Under the pieces are notes generated by a model. That model did no database searches and was not told the origin of the DNA. It worked only from the letters and a program-made list of their open reading frames with translations. A DNA stretch of 64,000 nucleotides from Marchantia polymorpha subsp. ruderalis (Eukaryota; Streptophyta; Marchantiopsida; Marchantiales; Marchantiaceae), in the NCBI GenBank assembly GCA_037833965.1, contig AP031355.1, forward strand, positions 27,305,501 through 27,369,500. Reading direction: 5' to 3'. Of this stretch, positions 16,745-28,089 are shown piece after piece (the first letter of the stretch is position 1; every line of letters starts with the position of its first letter). The position numbers were made by a program, and so were the translations under genes.

Positions 16745-16764
16745 CTGTCTGGTTTTCCAAGACA

Positions 16765-19408
16765 ATGTCTGAGCAAGTGAAGCTCCTCAGTGAGGGGCCC
16801 AGCTGCCAAGGAGTCCCGGGCAAGAGGCTCACAATTCTGAGCGTCGATGGAGGTGGAGTGCGTGGAGTCATCCCAGCAGTCTGCCTCGAGTATTTGGAGA
16901 AGCAACTACAGGTGGTGTAGCTGTTATAGTGGTTCATGTTTGCAGTCACAGCTAGTTGCGAGGCAACTCTACTCAAAGAAACAGTTTCTATGCATTGTTC
17001 AACTGACTGATGAAATGTACCTCGACTTCTCTCCTTTGCCGAGTCGAGCAAATGGTTGCAGAAGGGGATCATGGAGAGCCGGACTGACGCAATTCATGTG
17101 CACAGGAACTTGATGGACCCGAAGCAAGGGTTGCAGATTACTTCGATATCGTTGCGGGGACCAGTACCGGAGGTCTCATAGCGTCCATGCTGACAGCCCC
17201 GAATGAGAACAAGCGTCCGATGATGACGACGACGCAAGTGAAGCAGTTCTATCTCGACAGGTCGAAGGATATCTTTGGCTTGCGGTAAGGACCGAGGCGA
17301 GTCAATGTGTCCACTTGTTTGTAAACATAATTCTTTCCTTTATAACTCATTCGCTTCACTTACAAAGTGATTCAAAAGTTCTTGACGACAAGAAAATTGA
17401 TGGAATGATGATAATCTCTTGGATGGGTGGGTGGATGATGGTTGCAGAAACGGACTTAGCTTCTTGCCAGATATGTTGGGGTCTCTTCTCCGTCGTTCAC
17501 CTAAATACAAAGCAGATAACTTGAAGAAAATGCTGGAGGAAGAATTTAAGGATTTGAGAATAAAGGATGCGGTAACCGATGTTCTGCTCACCACGTTTGA
17601 CGCTTACACTCAACAACCTGTATTCTTTGACAAACAAGCGGTCAGTTAGCTTCTCATGTCCCTCCAATTTCTCACTGAATGATTTGATCAAGCATTCACA
17701 TTCGTTTTCAATCCCAGGATTCAGCATTCGTGCTTCGTCAGCAGACTTGAGCAGCCTCAGCTCCATGTCCGGCAAGTATAATTTGAGGCTCTGTGATGTG
17801 TTGCATCAGGCGACGAGAAATTTTAAAGCAAACGCAAAATTGCGAGACGCTTGTTTGGCGACGGCAGCAGCGCCTACCTATTTTCCTGCCCATAATTTCA
17901 AGGTACCTTACCCAGAGGACAAAATCTCTCACTCGGGCACGGACGTAGCTGAGTACCACCTGGTCGACGGAGGAGTGGTTGCAAACAACCCTGTAAGTGG
18001 CGGACTCATCAACCCTGGTAGCGATGGCCACTTTGTTAGAAACTGGTCGAGACGCAGCTGTAGAAGTTTGCCGTTGAAAGAGGAGGAGGGTGATTGTTCG
18101 TCTGAAGAAGCTTTCGTTGGTCAATGCTGGTGATGTGACTTATATCAGATTACTCATTTCCATCAATATTTGCTCTTCACAGACGGATGTTGCCATTCTG
18201 CACGCAATCAAGGACCTCCGTCTTGGAGATTCACCCCACAAAGAACGAATGCCCAACTTCAAGGTAAATTTGTGCAGAGATTTGTGCAGAAATCCTCCTG
18301 TTCTGCTGAAATGCTGTCTTGGTTTTGCATCCAAGCATCGGAGACAACTTTCTGTTGACGCAAAAGTAGCTCTTCCAAGTTGAAAAATCGTGCAGTCCAG
18401 ACGTTTGATCTAAATTTCCGACCGTGTCTGTCGCGCAAGCACTGAAAAACAGCTCTGCTCCTCTCCTATTCTGTTCTGGTCATGACAGGGTTACCAAGAT
18501 CTACTGGTCTTGTCTCTGGGCACCGGGGCCAGGACAGTGACGTACAAAGCGAGTGACATCAACGTATGGTCAGATTTGGACTGGGTTAGCAAACCTGGGC
18601 AGCCCATCGTCCAAATGCTCATGAACAGCAGTGCCTACCTGGTTGACTACGATATCTCCATACGCTTCCAGATCGACGGAGTCAAGGAGAATTACTTGAG
18701 GCTGGAGGTGAGTGTCTGGCTGCTCGTCTAGCAGATCTCTATCGGTGCCGCTGCTGCTGCATAAGGTCGTTGGCTTGTAGCGTCGCATGCATTATTCTGA
18801 GGTCATTGCATAAAGTAGCGTGACCTTTCCTTACTGCTTGTCACATCTCCTATATGGATTCATGAGCACGGTCTAGCTGTCAATTGGCCTAGGACCAGCT
18901 CGTCCGACCATGGGATACTAAACTGGAGATCAATAACGCTATTTCGTGATTTACAGTCGGGTGAAATCGATGAGAATACAGTGGCTATGGATAATGTAAA
19001 GCCGGAGAACATGAAAAAGCTTGTCGAACTGGGCAACAGCTTGCTTGCGAAAAAGCCCAAGTTCCGGAACGCCATCACCGGAGCCTTGGAGGAAGTACCT
19101 GATTTTGAAACAAATAAAGAAGCCCTGGAAAGGTGACTGTCCTTAACCGCCCTGCTAGCTCATTTTAACTTGCAGTCTCTCGTTTAAATGATCTTTTGAA
19201 TTCACCGAGACTTCTACATATTTCCAGAACCGATTGACCTGCCTTATATACACTACAAGCAAATATTGTATGACAATATGGCTTATATATGACAATTTAC
19301 ATTAGTTCTACTCCACGCAGCTTTTACTTTCTTATTGTGATGAAATGTCTTTGTGTTGTCTGCAGCTTCGCCAGATGGTTGGTTGAGGAAAAGAGGGCTC
19401 GAGCCTAG
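16765..19408 (+). CDS. PLP-B: patatin-like phospholipase (pPLA-II type), 8 exons, 406 aa
   Basis: Lipid acyl hydrolase of the patatin family, intact by inspection. Exons: 16765-16911, 17106-17284, 17448-17640, 17810-17992, 18183-18263, 18489-18707, 18957-19132, 19366-19408; total 1221 nt, all GT-AG, with the same intron positions and phases as PLP-A and PLP-C. Motifs in order: [13 protein letters not shown] near residue 26, GTSTGG near 68 (catalytic Ser), a QQPVFFDKQ segment near 165, APTYFPAH near 193, DGGVVANNP near 225 (catalytic Asp), VLSLGTG near 266 and NSSAYLVD near 309. The length of about 400 aa is usual for plant pPLA-II. The protein ends in a basic [10 protein letters not shown] motif shared with PLP-C. 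No signal peptide is seen. ATG 16765 is chosen because an in-frame stop lies just upstream and PLP-C has an ATG at the same place. The upstream TGACGTCA suggests bZIP control. Confidence 0.92.
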
Positions 19409-20720
19409 TCCAGCCCACGGGCTTGCATTGCAGATAAATCTATCAGTTCTCACGGGCCGCTCGCTTTCCACGGCTTAGCATCACTTTTATATATCACATG
19501 ATTGCCGTCCCCGTCAGTACGTGAGAACGATGGAGAACAGAGTTAAGTACAGTAAAACAGGATTTCTCTGGATTGAACCCTTGCAGGACGAGACTTCGTC
19601 ACTAACATCCTCTGAGGAACAGCGTACGACAACTGTTGATATACGAGGCATTCTTAGTGTTCTGGCGCATGATAAAGGGCCCAAACTACTACCTCAGTAC
19701 TGTTCGACCTTTACATCATGCCAGACGCCACTTTTGACTTAGATTTTATATGTTAGTTACGTGACTGAGACTTTGAACTACGTGCTCCCCATATGCTGTA
19801 GCTGATGTTAATACGGTTTTGACCTTGTTTATAATAGCTTGATCACAATCATGATCCGAGTACGGTTGATGACTTTGGAAGTACGAAAGAATTTGGTCAG
19901 AAGATGACAGAGCTCACACATGGGAATCTGAGTGTTGAGAAACCAGTTGCTACAGTTCTAGCATGTTGAAAGTTGTATCGAGCTTTAATGAGTATTACAG
20001 CGTCTGAAAGTAGAAGGAGTGTCTTTGTTTTTGTGCTGCCGAGAAGCGGTTTCAAGCCGTTTAGATCCTCGTTCGTTGGACGACCAGACGAGCTTCACTA
20101 TCTATTGTACTAGGCTGACTTCGTCATGGTGGTACAAGGGGGAAAGTTTTGAGGAGGAGGATTCAAAGTGGAAAAAAAATATCAATTTTTCTTACGGTAC
20201 TTCCACTCGCTTGTGCTTTTTCCACCGAGATAATATGAACATGTTCGAACTGCTATTCCATGTAGTCATGCGCGGAACTTGCCAAAATTTTGTGTCAAGT
20301 ATTCCACAAGTGTTTGCATCTCGGCGCTGCCATGATTCGTTATTCAGCGTCTTGACTGTGACCAACAAATTGAGCAGATTAAATGATCGTTTCAGGCTGT
20401 CGCTAGTTTTTGTGTCATTGTGGCCAAGGATTGGGATCACTTCCTATCCTAGTTGGCAAAATACTGAGAGTTGGTGGTGATAAAATACCAGAGGGCTGTT
20501 TCATGGATCATGCATCGAAAGGTTCGCGGGCAGTGTACCCTCGTATCTTGGCCAAAAGTGCTTCGATGGCCTGCACTGGCAGCTGTCTGTTTAACGAGCA
20601 GGTCCAGGTAGAATAGCGATGTTGGCGAGGTTTCTTACGGGGAGAGTATGGGAATCTTGAGTAGCAGCCTATAGAGTTTCTGCACTTGAAGAATGATCGA
20701 TATTGTTGGAATTTTTTCAA
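19409..20720 (+). other. PLP-B 3' flank and start of another block copy
   Basis: The 3' flank resembles that of PLP-C: GTTGAGAAACCAGT occurs near 19934 and near 34307. From about 20490 the sequence matches 34880-35110, including TGCTTCGATGGCCTG. The match stops at about 20720, where AT-rich DNA begins. An open frame of 153 codons at 20019-20480 has no recognisable content and was not accepted. Confidence 0.6.
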
Positions 20721-21744
20721 TCGGCTTTAGATATTTCAATATCTAAAGCTTTGAACACATAGCTTACTACACTCTTCAAAAAGTATTCAGAAGAGTGTTT
20801 AGATTCCAAGAACATTCAAGATTTCAAGTTATATGAATGTCACAATTATTCATTTTGAGATTTATAACTGTACATATACAAGATCAATTTGACTAATTAT
20901 TGTCAACATATGGTTCTTGAAACATAATTAAAAATACAACACCACTTAAATTCTACTGATGTTTGACATTCCAAATATAGTAGCCTTCCACTTAAATACT
21001 CACCTTGAATCCTTAATTTAACATCTCCATTTCCAAATATTTTATGTATGGCTTCAATGTAAAAAAAGTTGACCACCAAGCTTTGAATTGTTCTCAATGT
21101 TCCGATATCATAAAACTTGAGGAGAAAAAACACTCTAAGCAAAATTTAATATAAGATTATGAATATAGTGAGTATAAAATTAATGAAGAGGTTTTACAAA
21201 AAATTTGGGAGAAACAAAATTTCATTCTCGAACGATTTGCTTTAGTACATATTTATACTTACTGCCGTCGAGAGATGACGGACAGTATTACTTATATTTA
21301 GTATATACTTATAAAGTTAAGCATAATACTTTTAGAGTTGAAGTTAGACAATTTTTTGAACTTGAAGATATATTGTACATTTAGATTGATAGCATGTATT
21401 GTGACATGTTACTTGTATTGTCATCTCGTATCATCTCTCGTCATAGCAAAACTTATTGACTCTATGTTATTTATTTTTTATTGAGAATTTAAGATTTTAT
21501 GTAAATGTCTTGATCATTTCAAGACATGCCAAGATGTATAGAAAATATTTATTCATTGAAAAGTTGATGAAGTTGACAAGAATGATCTAGGATTATTATC
21601 ATTCTTAGAAAAATTATTGCTCATCATCTATCAATACAGCCATGAAAATGTTTACAACATGAATAAGAATTGATTTTTTTTGTCTACTTCTCAGATATTC
21701 TATTCTTATGTCGAACTAGTACATTTCAAGCACCAGAGTCAAAA

Positions 21745-22510
21745 AAATATCGAAAGATCGTGTTTCTCTGATAGTTTGCGCCGACGCATCTGCGACACAT
21801 ACAATTCTTTGCATAATGATTGAAAAGCCAAAACATCTAGCGTGTATCAATTGTCGACACTAGCTTGCAATTAGATGAAGGTTTGAATGGACATGAAAAC
21901 CTACTGGAGATGGTTCAACAAAGTCTTTGTTCTCGAAATCAAAAGACGAACTATACATCACGTTTTCAAACTGATGTATAATGCGCTAAGTCACTTTGTT
22001 ACCTTCAAATGCAACAACATACGTGTAGTATTTTTTTCTCCAAACTATACCAGCTGGAAATAACATTGGGATATGGAGTCATTACACCTCTCAAAAATAT
22101 ACTCCACTTGTACGAGTTTGATGAGTAGTTGAAACAGCAAAAAAGAGAATTAGAAAAATGACTGCGACGAGATGTAGTAGAAGTTTTCTATGGAAATACA
22201 GCGCAATTGCAGGATGCTGCAAGCTATGTAAAAGAAGCCTGTGATTCTATCTCGTCAAACTCTATAAAGAATGCATTCTGTAGCACAAAGTTCATGAATT
22301 TGGAACCAAAATCAAAGGTTCCAAATTCATGGAATTTGGAACCTTTGATTCCAAATTCATAAACCATCAATAATTTATATTTATTGATATTTGAACGAAT
22401 CTGCTCACATTGATAACAAAAGCAATGAATATGACTCAACAGTATTGAAAGACGTCAAAAATTTGTTGGATTCGATGAAGATTGACGAAAAAGTTCTTAA
22501 CGAAGACAAT
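21745..22510 (+). pseudogene. Degenerate pogo/Tigger-like (DDE_1) transposase
   Basis: Conceptual translation in shifting frames gives, in order, the hallmarks of a Tc1/mariner-superfamily pogo-type DDE_1 transposase. KDRVSLIVCADASATHTI and IEKPKHLACI match the usual region around the first Asp (KDRVT-LLCANADGSEK, IGKS-KPRCF). LMYNALSH stands where the second Asp motif DNAPSH is expected, and NIRVVFFSPNYTS matches NIKVVFLPPNTTS. A frameshifted GVITPLK then precedes ASYVKEACDSISSNSIKNAF, matching the C-terminal AW..V...TI.NCF motif. Stops and frameshifts are frequent and the second catalytic Asp is lost (D to Y), so it is dead. The N-terminal DNA-binding part was not found. The order of motifs makes chance unlikely. 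Confidence 0.65.
22294..22360. repeat. Complex palindrome of alternating GAATTTGGAACC units
   Basis: Arms 22310-22328 and 22332-22350 are perfect 19-bp reverse complements around ATG. Flanking 10-bp segments 22294-22303 and 22351-22360 also pair, leaving a 6-nt bulge. The unit GAATTTGGAACC thus occurs in alternating orientation, giving two competing hairpins. It lies within the C-terminal part of the transposase pseudogene and probably arose by local inverted duplication. Confidence 0.85.
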
Positions 22511-22757
22511 GATGTTGATTTACTAGAGTAGATTGTGGAATCACATGATAGAGTTGAATTTTATAAATTTGAGCTTATGTTAAAGCAGATTCTTGAAATT
22601 GAGTGTCAGTTGTTGTGCTCTAATGTTCAAAAGAAATTTGATGTTTTATTAGAAATTTTCAAAAATCGTTTGAAGAATTCAAAGCTAAGGTCCAAGCACT
22701 TATACTCAAAGCCAGACGCAAAAAATCAAAATATGCGTAAGATGACAATCTAAGATA

Positions 22758-22907
22758 TGTTACAATGATATATTTGAAATGTTACAATAAAATATCTAAA
22801 AATATTGAACCCTAAAACTTTTTTAACAAATGTGTTACAATGATATATTTGAAATGTTACAATAAAATATTTAAAAATATTGAACCCTAAAACTTTTTTA
22901 ACAAATG
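22758..22907. repeat. Tandem duplication, 2 x 75 bp
   Basis: Two adjacent 75-bp copies (22758-22832 and 22833-22907) starting TGTTACAATGATATATTTGA differ at only one or two visible positions (for example ATATCTAAA against ATATTTAAA), so the duplication is recent. Confidence 0.92.
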
Positions 22908-24479
22908 TGTATTTAAACGGAAGCTTACTTAAGTGAAAGACTACTATACTATCAAAGTTTTACTCATGTAATGAATATATCTTTGATATATTTCAGGATG
23001 TGCAAAATATTATATAAGACATGCAGTTTATTATGTTTGCAACATGGTTTGTTTGTTTTGTGAGACATTTTAAGCATAGCATTATTTTTTTGTATTGAAA
23101 TCTTTCTCTAGATCTAGATTTCTTTTCATCAAATATTTGCTAGTTTTTAAGAAAGTTTCACGCTCATTGTTGAGAATGTAACATGATCTATTGTTGTAAA
23201 TCATCTATAAGTAAGTTACTCAACACTTCATTTTAGATTATGCTTTTTCATCACAATGAAATAACATTTGTGTTGAAGACAATGATACGGAAGATAATGT
23301 TTTTTCTCATCAAAATTCTGGAAGTCCACAACAAGATCACTCCAAAACAAATATGATTTGTGTCTTTATTACATTTTACTTCATCAATGAATCAATTGTC
23401 ATTTTAAGTCATTTCACCAATCTATATACAACTAATCCCAAACAAAAAAACAATAGAATTTACCAAACCATTTTTCTACCTTAACTCGTCTAAACTCTTG
23501 AACTCATATTTTCATTAATAATGGGTACTTCTATACTCTCAGACTTATCTTTTGCGGGATTCATCTTCAATGTCATGTTGTCAAATGTGGCTTCTTCGAG
23601 GGATTGAATGGCTTGGTTGCGCTCATTCTTAGCCGGCGAATCTCACATACCCAAACCCTCCAGATGATCTGTTGAGACAACTTGGGACTAGTGGACAATG
23701 CCATGCTTGCTCAAAGGTAGTGTCACCTCATGAGAAGTTGCCGACAAAAGTCTTCCGTGCGACCGCAACTGTTGTTGAAACAATAGTAAAATTCGATCTT
23801 GCTCGCCTACAGGATTCTCATTTTGTCAAGGCAGTCGCACTCTTGAGATTCTATGTGGATGCTGAATTGTCGTCCGAGCTGCAAACGCATGACATAATTG
23901 CTCTCCAAAGATTACACTTGCAATCGGTCTATATGCCATGAACACATCGCCCAATATAGACTTCGTAGCATTCAAAAAAATGTCATCACCTTTGACTTCC
24001 AATATCTAAGAACATTGCATCCCAAAACTTGCTTGACTTAGAAAGTTAGCTTCAACCAAGTAACTTAGTTATCCATCATGCAAGAATTCAAGTTACGCCA
24101 AAACACTCTATACTCATTCATTTACTCCTCAAGAGGTGTTCACAACCATGTCTTATACGAATGCAATGAATAGGGAGTTTCCCACTTTGTACACTTAGCT
24201 CAAAGTCGGAGCTTTGGTTGCTGACTCGCCACTCGTAAAAAAGTCAAACACTCGTCACCGTACCAAAAAATTGTTAAGATTTCACGGAACAAAGTCTTCG
24301 TGAGTACTCACAGGCAGGCAGAAAATCAAACAAGTTGTGGCGGACTTAAGGTCATATTCAAGCTTTAACGGAAAAACAGAACGTGAATAAAACAGTTCAT
24401 GCTTAGATAGCTACACCTTAAATTATTAACGAGGTTTCTTGACCATCCGTCTCCTTTTCCCCGGAAGCCTCACTTTCGA

Positions 24480-25225
24480 ATGAAACTGCCAACTGCGGTC
24501 CCGTATTTGTTTTGTCTTCTTCTTCTCAGACAGGACAGAGTTGCTGGACGATGTGGTTTACGTGGTTCGTCCAGGGCCCCTGAGAACCATGTCATCGAGT
24601 AACGTCTGGCATGGAACACCCTCCGTTACTCGGTACGGGGAGTGGGGCGACGTCCCCGATACGAACAGGCCGGGCCAGCCCTCGGAAGTGCACCACATTA
24701 CGGAACGGTACCGGGGCCGGGTCCTCCACCAGTACCTCGCAAAATTCGCCTGCGAGGTTGACTTCGAGTCGTTACGGAAGTACTGTACTATCACGGCGTC
24801 GCGTCCTCATTGTGCGACCTGACTGCAGTGAGCTGCGGCGCCTGTCGTCGACCGGAAGTCAGCAGCAGAGCAGGGCAGGGCGAGTCAAGACGACGTACGA
24901 GCTCGACTTCACTGACAGATGTATGGGACGGTTGCTGCCGCGACTCGCTCACTGCCGGAACTTGCATTTGCCGCATTTCTTGTCCCCTTGCAAATTATGG
25001 CACCTTGTCAGGGGTTCAAATGCACTTGCTGTATATAAAGTAACGACTCCGACTTATGGAGAAGTGGGGACCTGAATCATGACTTTCTGCTCGTTTGGAC
25101 TATCTGGACGACGTCTTTCATTTGTCCGTCGACGTTCGTTGGCGATTGACAAGCCACGCGACTGTTTGTTTGTCCACGAAGACCTTTTCATCCATCTCGG
25201 TTCCCCAGTAGCACCGAAAGATACG
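24480..25225 (+). repeat. Dispersed repeat R, copy 2 (about 745 bp)
   Basis: Matches 11010-11760 in the same orientation. In this copy a 93-codon frame (24541-24822) stays open and includes LAKFACEVDFESLRKYCTIT, whose counterpart is also open in copy 1. A TATATAAAG motif at about 25029 is not conserved in copy 1. Each copy sits in AT-rich DNA between two patatin genes, so the repeat either travelled with the array or inserted twice. Confidence 0.7.
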
Positions 25226-28089
25226 GAGATAATTATGCCCCCGAAACCTAAACATGTTTTATTACGAATAAAAACAGTATTCTCTTGGCCCGAAACTCAG
25301 ACTCAGGGACTGAAACACGATAAAACACATGAAAACCGTACAACGAAGGGACGAATAAAGTCAATAGAAAATCAAACCCGAGAGTCACGATTCATATTAT
25401 GCTCTCTTAAATGGTAAAAGAAGACGTCATCATGATGATAACATTTTTCCTCATCTGATTATAAATAATACTTATACACTAAAAGCTTATTGCTTTCAAT
25501 GTAGATTTGAAAAGTTAGTCACATCTGCACTATACTGTAACATTTAAATCTACAAACAAACAGCATAATAAAGTGATGTTTACACAAAACTTTTCTTATG
25601 TTGAATGTTACATGAACATAATAATTACAATTTCCTCTCTCTTGACTGAAATCACAAGAGATGAATCTCTATGGTTTTAAACATATAGTAATATTTGGAA
25701 ATGATAATTGTGTGAAAAAAAATTTAAATTACAAAAGGATTTTAAAAGCTTTCTCAATTTGAATTTACTACTAAATAATCTATTTTGCAATGAAGTGCTA
25801 ATATGCTTAAACTCTTCTTCTTACAAATATTTGATTCTTGAACTCAGATTAAATTTAGTTCAATTGTCTTGTCATTTTAAGTTTTCAAATTAAATTTTAG
25901 ACTTGTAACTTTTTTGCTCTAATTTTCTTCTTGAAAATAATCCTAGTTTAAATCAAAATTTTTAAGTCAAATTGAACATATAAAATGCAACACTTCAACT
26001 AAATATATTTTTTGATTGATATTGTTTCAATCGAAAATTATATATAATTCTTTGATTTTAGTGTTTTGGAACAAAATTTTGTAAAAAATAATGATATAAA
26101 ACGTTGATTTAGAAATATTCTAAAAAGATTGGTTTTCATCCTTATTTCATTTCTTTAAATTTTGATTGTGATAATGATGCAAGCACATAAATTATTCAAT
26201 AAATTTTCACTTCAATATAAAGAGTTTAATTTTCGAAAATCCAAACTGTTTCTCTAAATTACTTTCATTAAAAATCCTCGATAGACAACATGTAGATACT
26301 AGCATGAATGAAAGGTTACATATATTGCAAGTTACATAATTATTTGATTTTATAAAATTACTTAGTAACAGATCCAATAATAATTTATCAAAAAAACTAA
26401 CAAAAATTAATTATTCCAAGTGGAAAATTTTATTATATTATAAGAGGTTCACATTTCTTCTGCTGGTGATAAACTGATTAAATAATTACGAAACATACGG
26501 AATGAAATAACCCAAGGATGCTGCCCAAAGCAGCAAATAATAACTCTTTCCCAGTCTTGAATTATGATCTCTTTCATCATCACAAAGTTTAACCCCTGGT
26601 TATAGGGGGTTAAAACCCTATAACTTTTGATGCATCTGGATGTGATTATTGATTGTATTTCCAATAAGCTTGATTCCTCAACATGGTGATTATTGTCATG
26701 TAGACTGTCACTTGGAAAACAATTTTATCTAAAGAAGCTCCTATGCTGTACATGTATAAATTATGTAGCATTCCTATGAGGGCAATAAATGTGTATCATG
26801 TTATATTATGTAATTTATTTTATAGTTTGGATAAGTAGTAGGTATCATTTAGCTCACTTTGACACCACTATTTTTATTCTTTAAGATAACTCAATAATAG
26901 TTTGGATTTTTTAATTCATAACTAAATTTCACCCACCATATATTCTCGCTCAGAAAATTAAGAAATTGTATTTGTTGAAACAAGTGTTGAAGTCTGGTTT
27001 ATTCAGGAGCTTAACGGGCGAGACATTTATTTAAAGGATCATAAGTATTTATTTTTGTTGATATAAGAAAATTGAGCATTAACTATCTCAGAAGGATTAG
27101 GTATGAAAAGTTTGTATTAAAGTGTTTTACTAGTACTAGAACATTCATTTCCTCCTCCAAAGTGCTCTTATACCACAAAAGATGTGTTTAAGTGCACACA
27201 CAGTTACAGTTTTCCGCGAAACTGTGCGTATCTCTTTCACTTATATATCAAACATTATTTTAACTTATGCATATGCTACTCTAACATCACCAACGGACTA
27301 TAAATGTTAATATGTTTGATTAGGATATACACTGAACTGAAAAAAACGAAATATCCACGAAGCAGAGACCAACATTTTACTTCAATTCTGCACCCAGACC
27401 AGACCATAACCATCAACAGCGACCTAACCCCAACCATGGCATTACCTGTGCCTACCCATGCTATTCAAATTACAAAAATTCTTGGTTGGGTTTTGACAAA
27501 CGCTGCCCTTAGCATTACTTGTGCCCACCAATGGAAAAATATGTAAAAAACCCATGGGCGTGGGTGGGTTTGGGCATGGGCACCCAATGTTGGGCTCTGC
27601 CACAAAAGCACCACAAGATAGTTCAGTCTATTCTAATTTGCAAAAGTGTTTGTAGAAGTTCAACGTAAAGGGTGCGGGTTAGGCTTCATACCAGACAGAA
27701 TGAACTGAGGTACTGACAGAAATGTGGTGTCTGCCAGAGAAGCATAGCGCACGACGCAACGCCCCTAACGACTTTCCAGTAACAACCTCCCAGATCATCT
27801 GTGATTCAGGTTGTTGTGATTGGTATCAGCACAACGGAGTGGTAACGATCGTGAAATACAGTAATTCCACCTAAGCCCAGAATACACGCATCCCGTCTTC
27901 TGTGCTGAGCATACGTGACCTTGATTCCGATGTCTGATCCTCAGAACAACATCCAGAGCTGAAGTCCATCGTGCAAGGCTGCATATTCAGACCGAACCTT
28001 CCTCTAGGTTCACACTCTCACAGTCTGTTTCCCCCACTACAACAAATGTAGCAAACGAACGAGACCATATTTGCCACCAGCCTTCAGCT
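25226..28089. other. AT-rich intergenic DNA
   Basis: Very AT-rich from about 25.4 to 27.3 kb. Near 27.40-27.60 kb, short C-rich and G-rich phrases such as CCCATGGGCGTGGGTGGGTT suggest a decayed element end. No gene, RNA or domain could be supported. Confidence 0.55.

Larger units (their letters stand above)
13690..16764 (+). repeat. Segmental duplication, copy 1: block upstream of PLP-B
   Basis: This region aligns in the same orientation with 28090-31164, with many substitutions and indels. Shared landmarks include GAGAATGAGGTCCAGG (near 14153 and 28527), ATCAATAAAATATA (near 14455 and 28838) and the TGACGTCA site. It contains several short protein-like stretches that are interrupted by stops, so it probably includes a broken non-patatin gene besides the PLP-B promoter. 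I could not assign that gene to a family. Confidence 0.75.
20721..24479. other. AT-rich insertion-derived DNA between PLP-B and repeat R2
   Basis: The sequence turns AT-rich abruptly at about 20.72 kb, inside the duplicated unit, so it was probably inserted there. It holds a degenerate DDE transposase (about 21745-22510), a complex palindrome (22294-22360) and a 75-bp tandem duplication (22758-22907). At 23672-23941 there is an 89-codon open frame I cannot identify. Confidence 0.6.

Noticed and set aside
20019..20480. 153-codon open frame after PLP-B
   Set aside because: Not kept open in the corresponding PLP-C flank and no domain visible.
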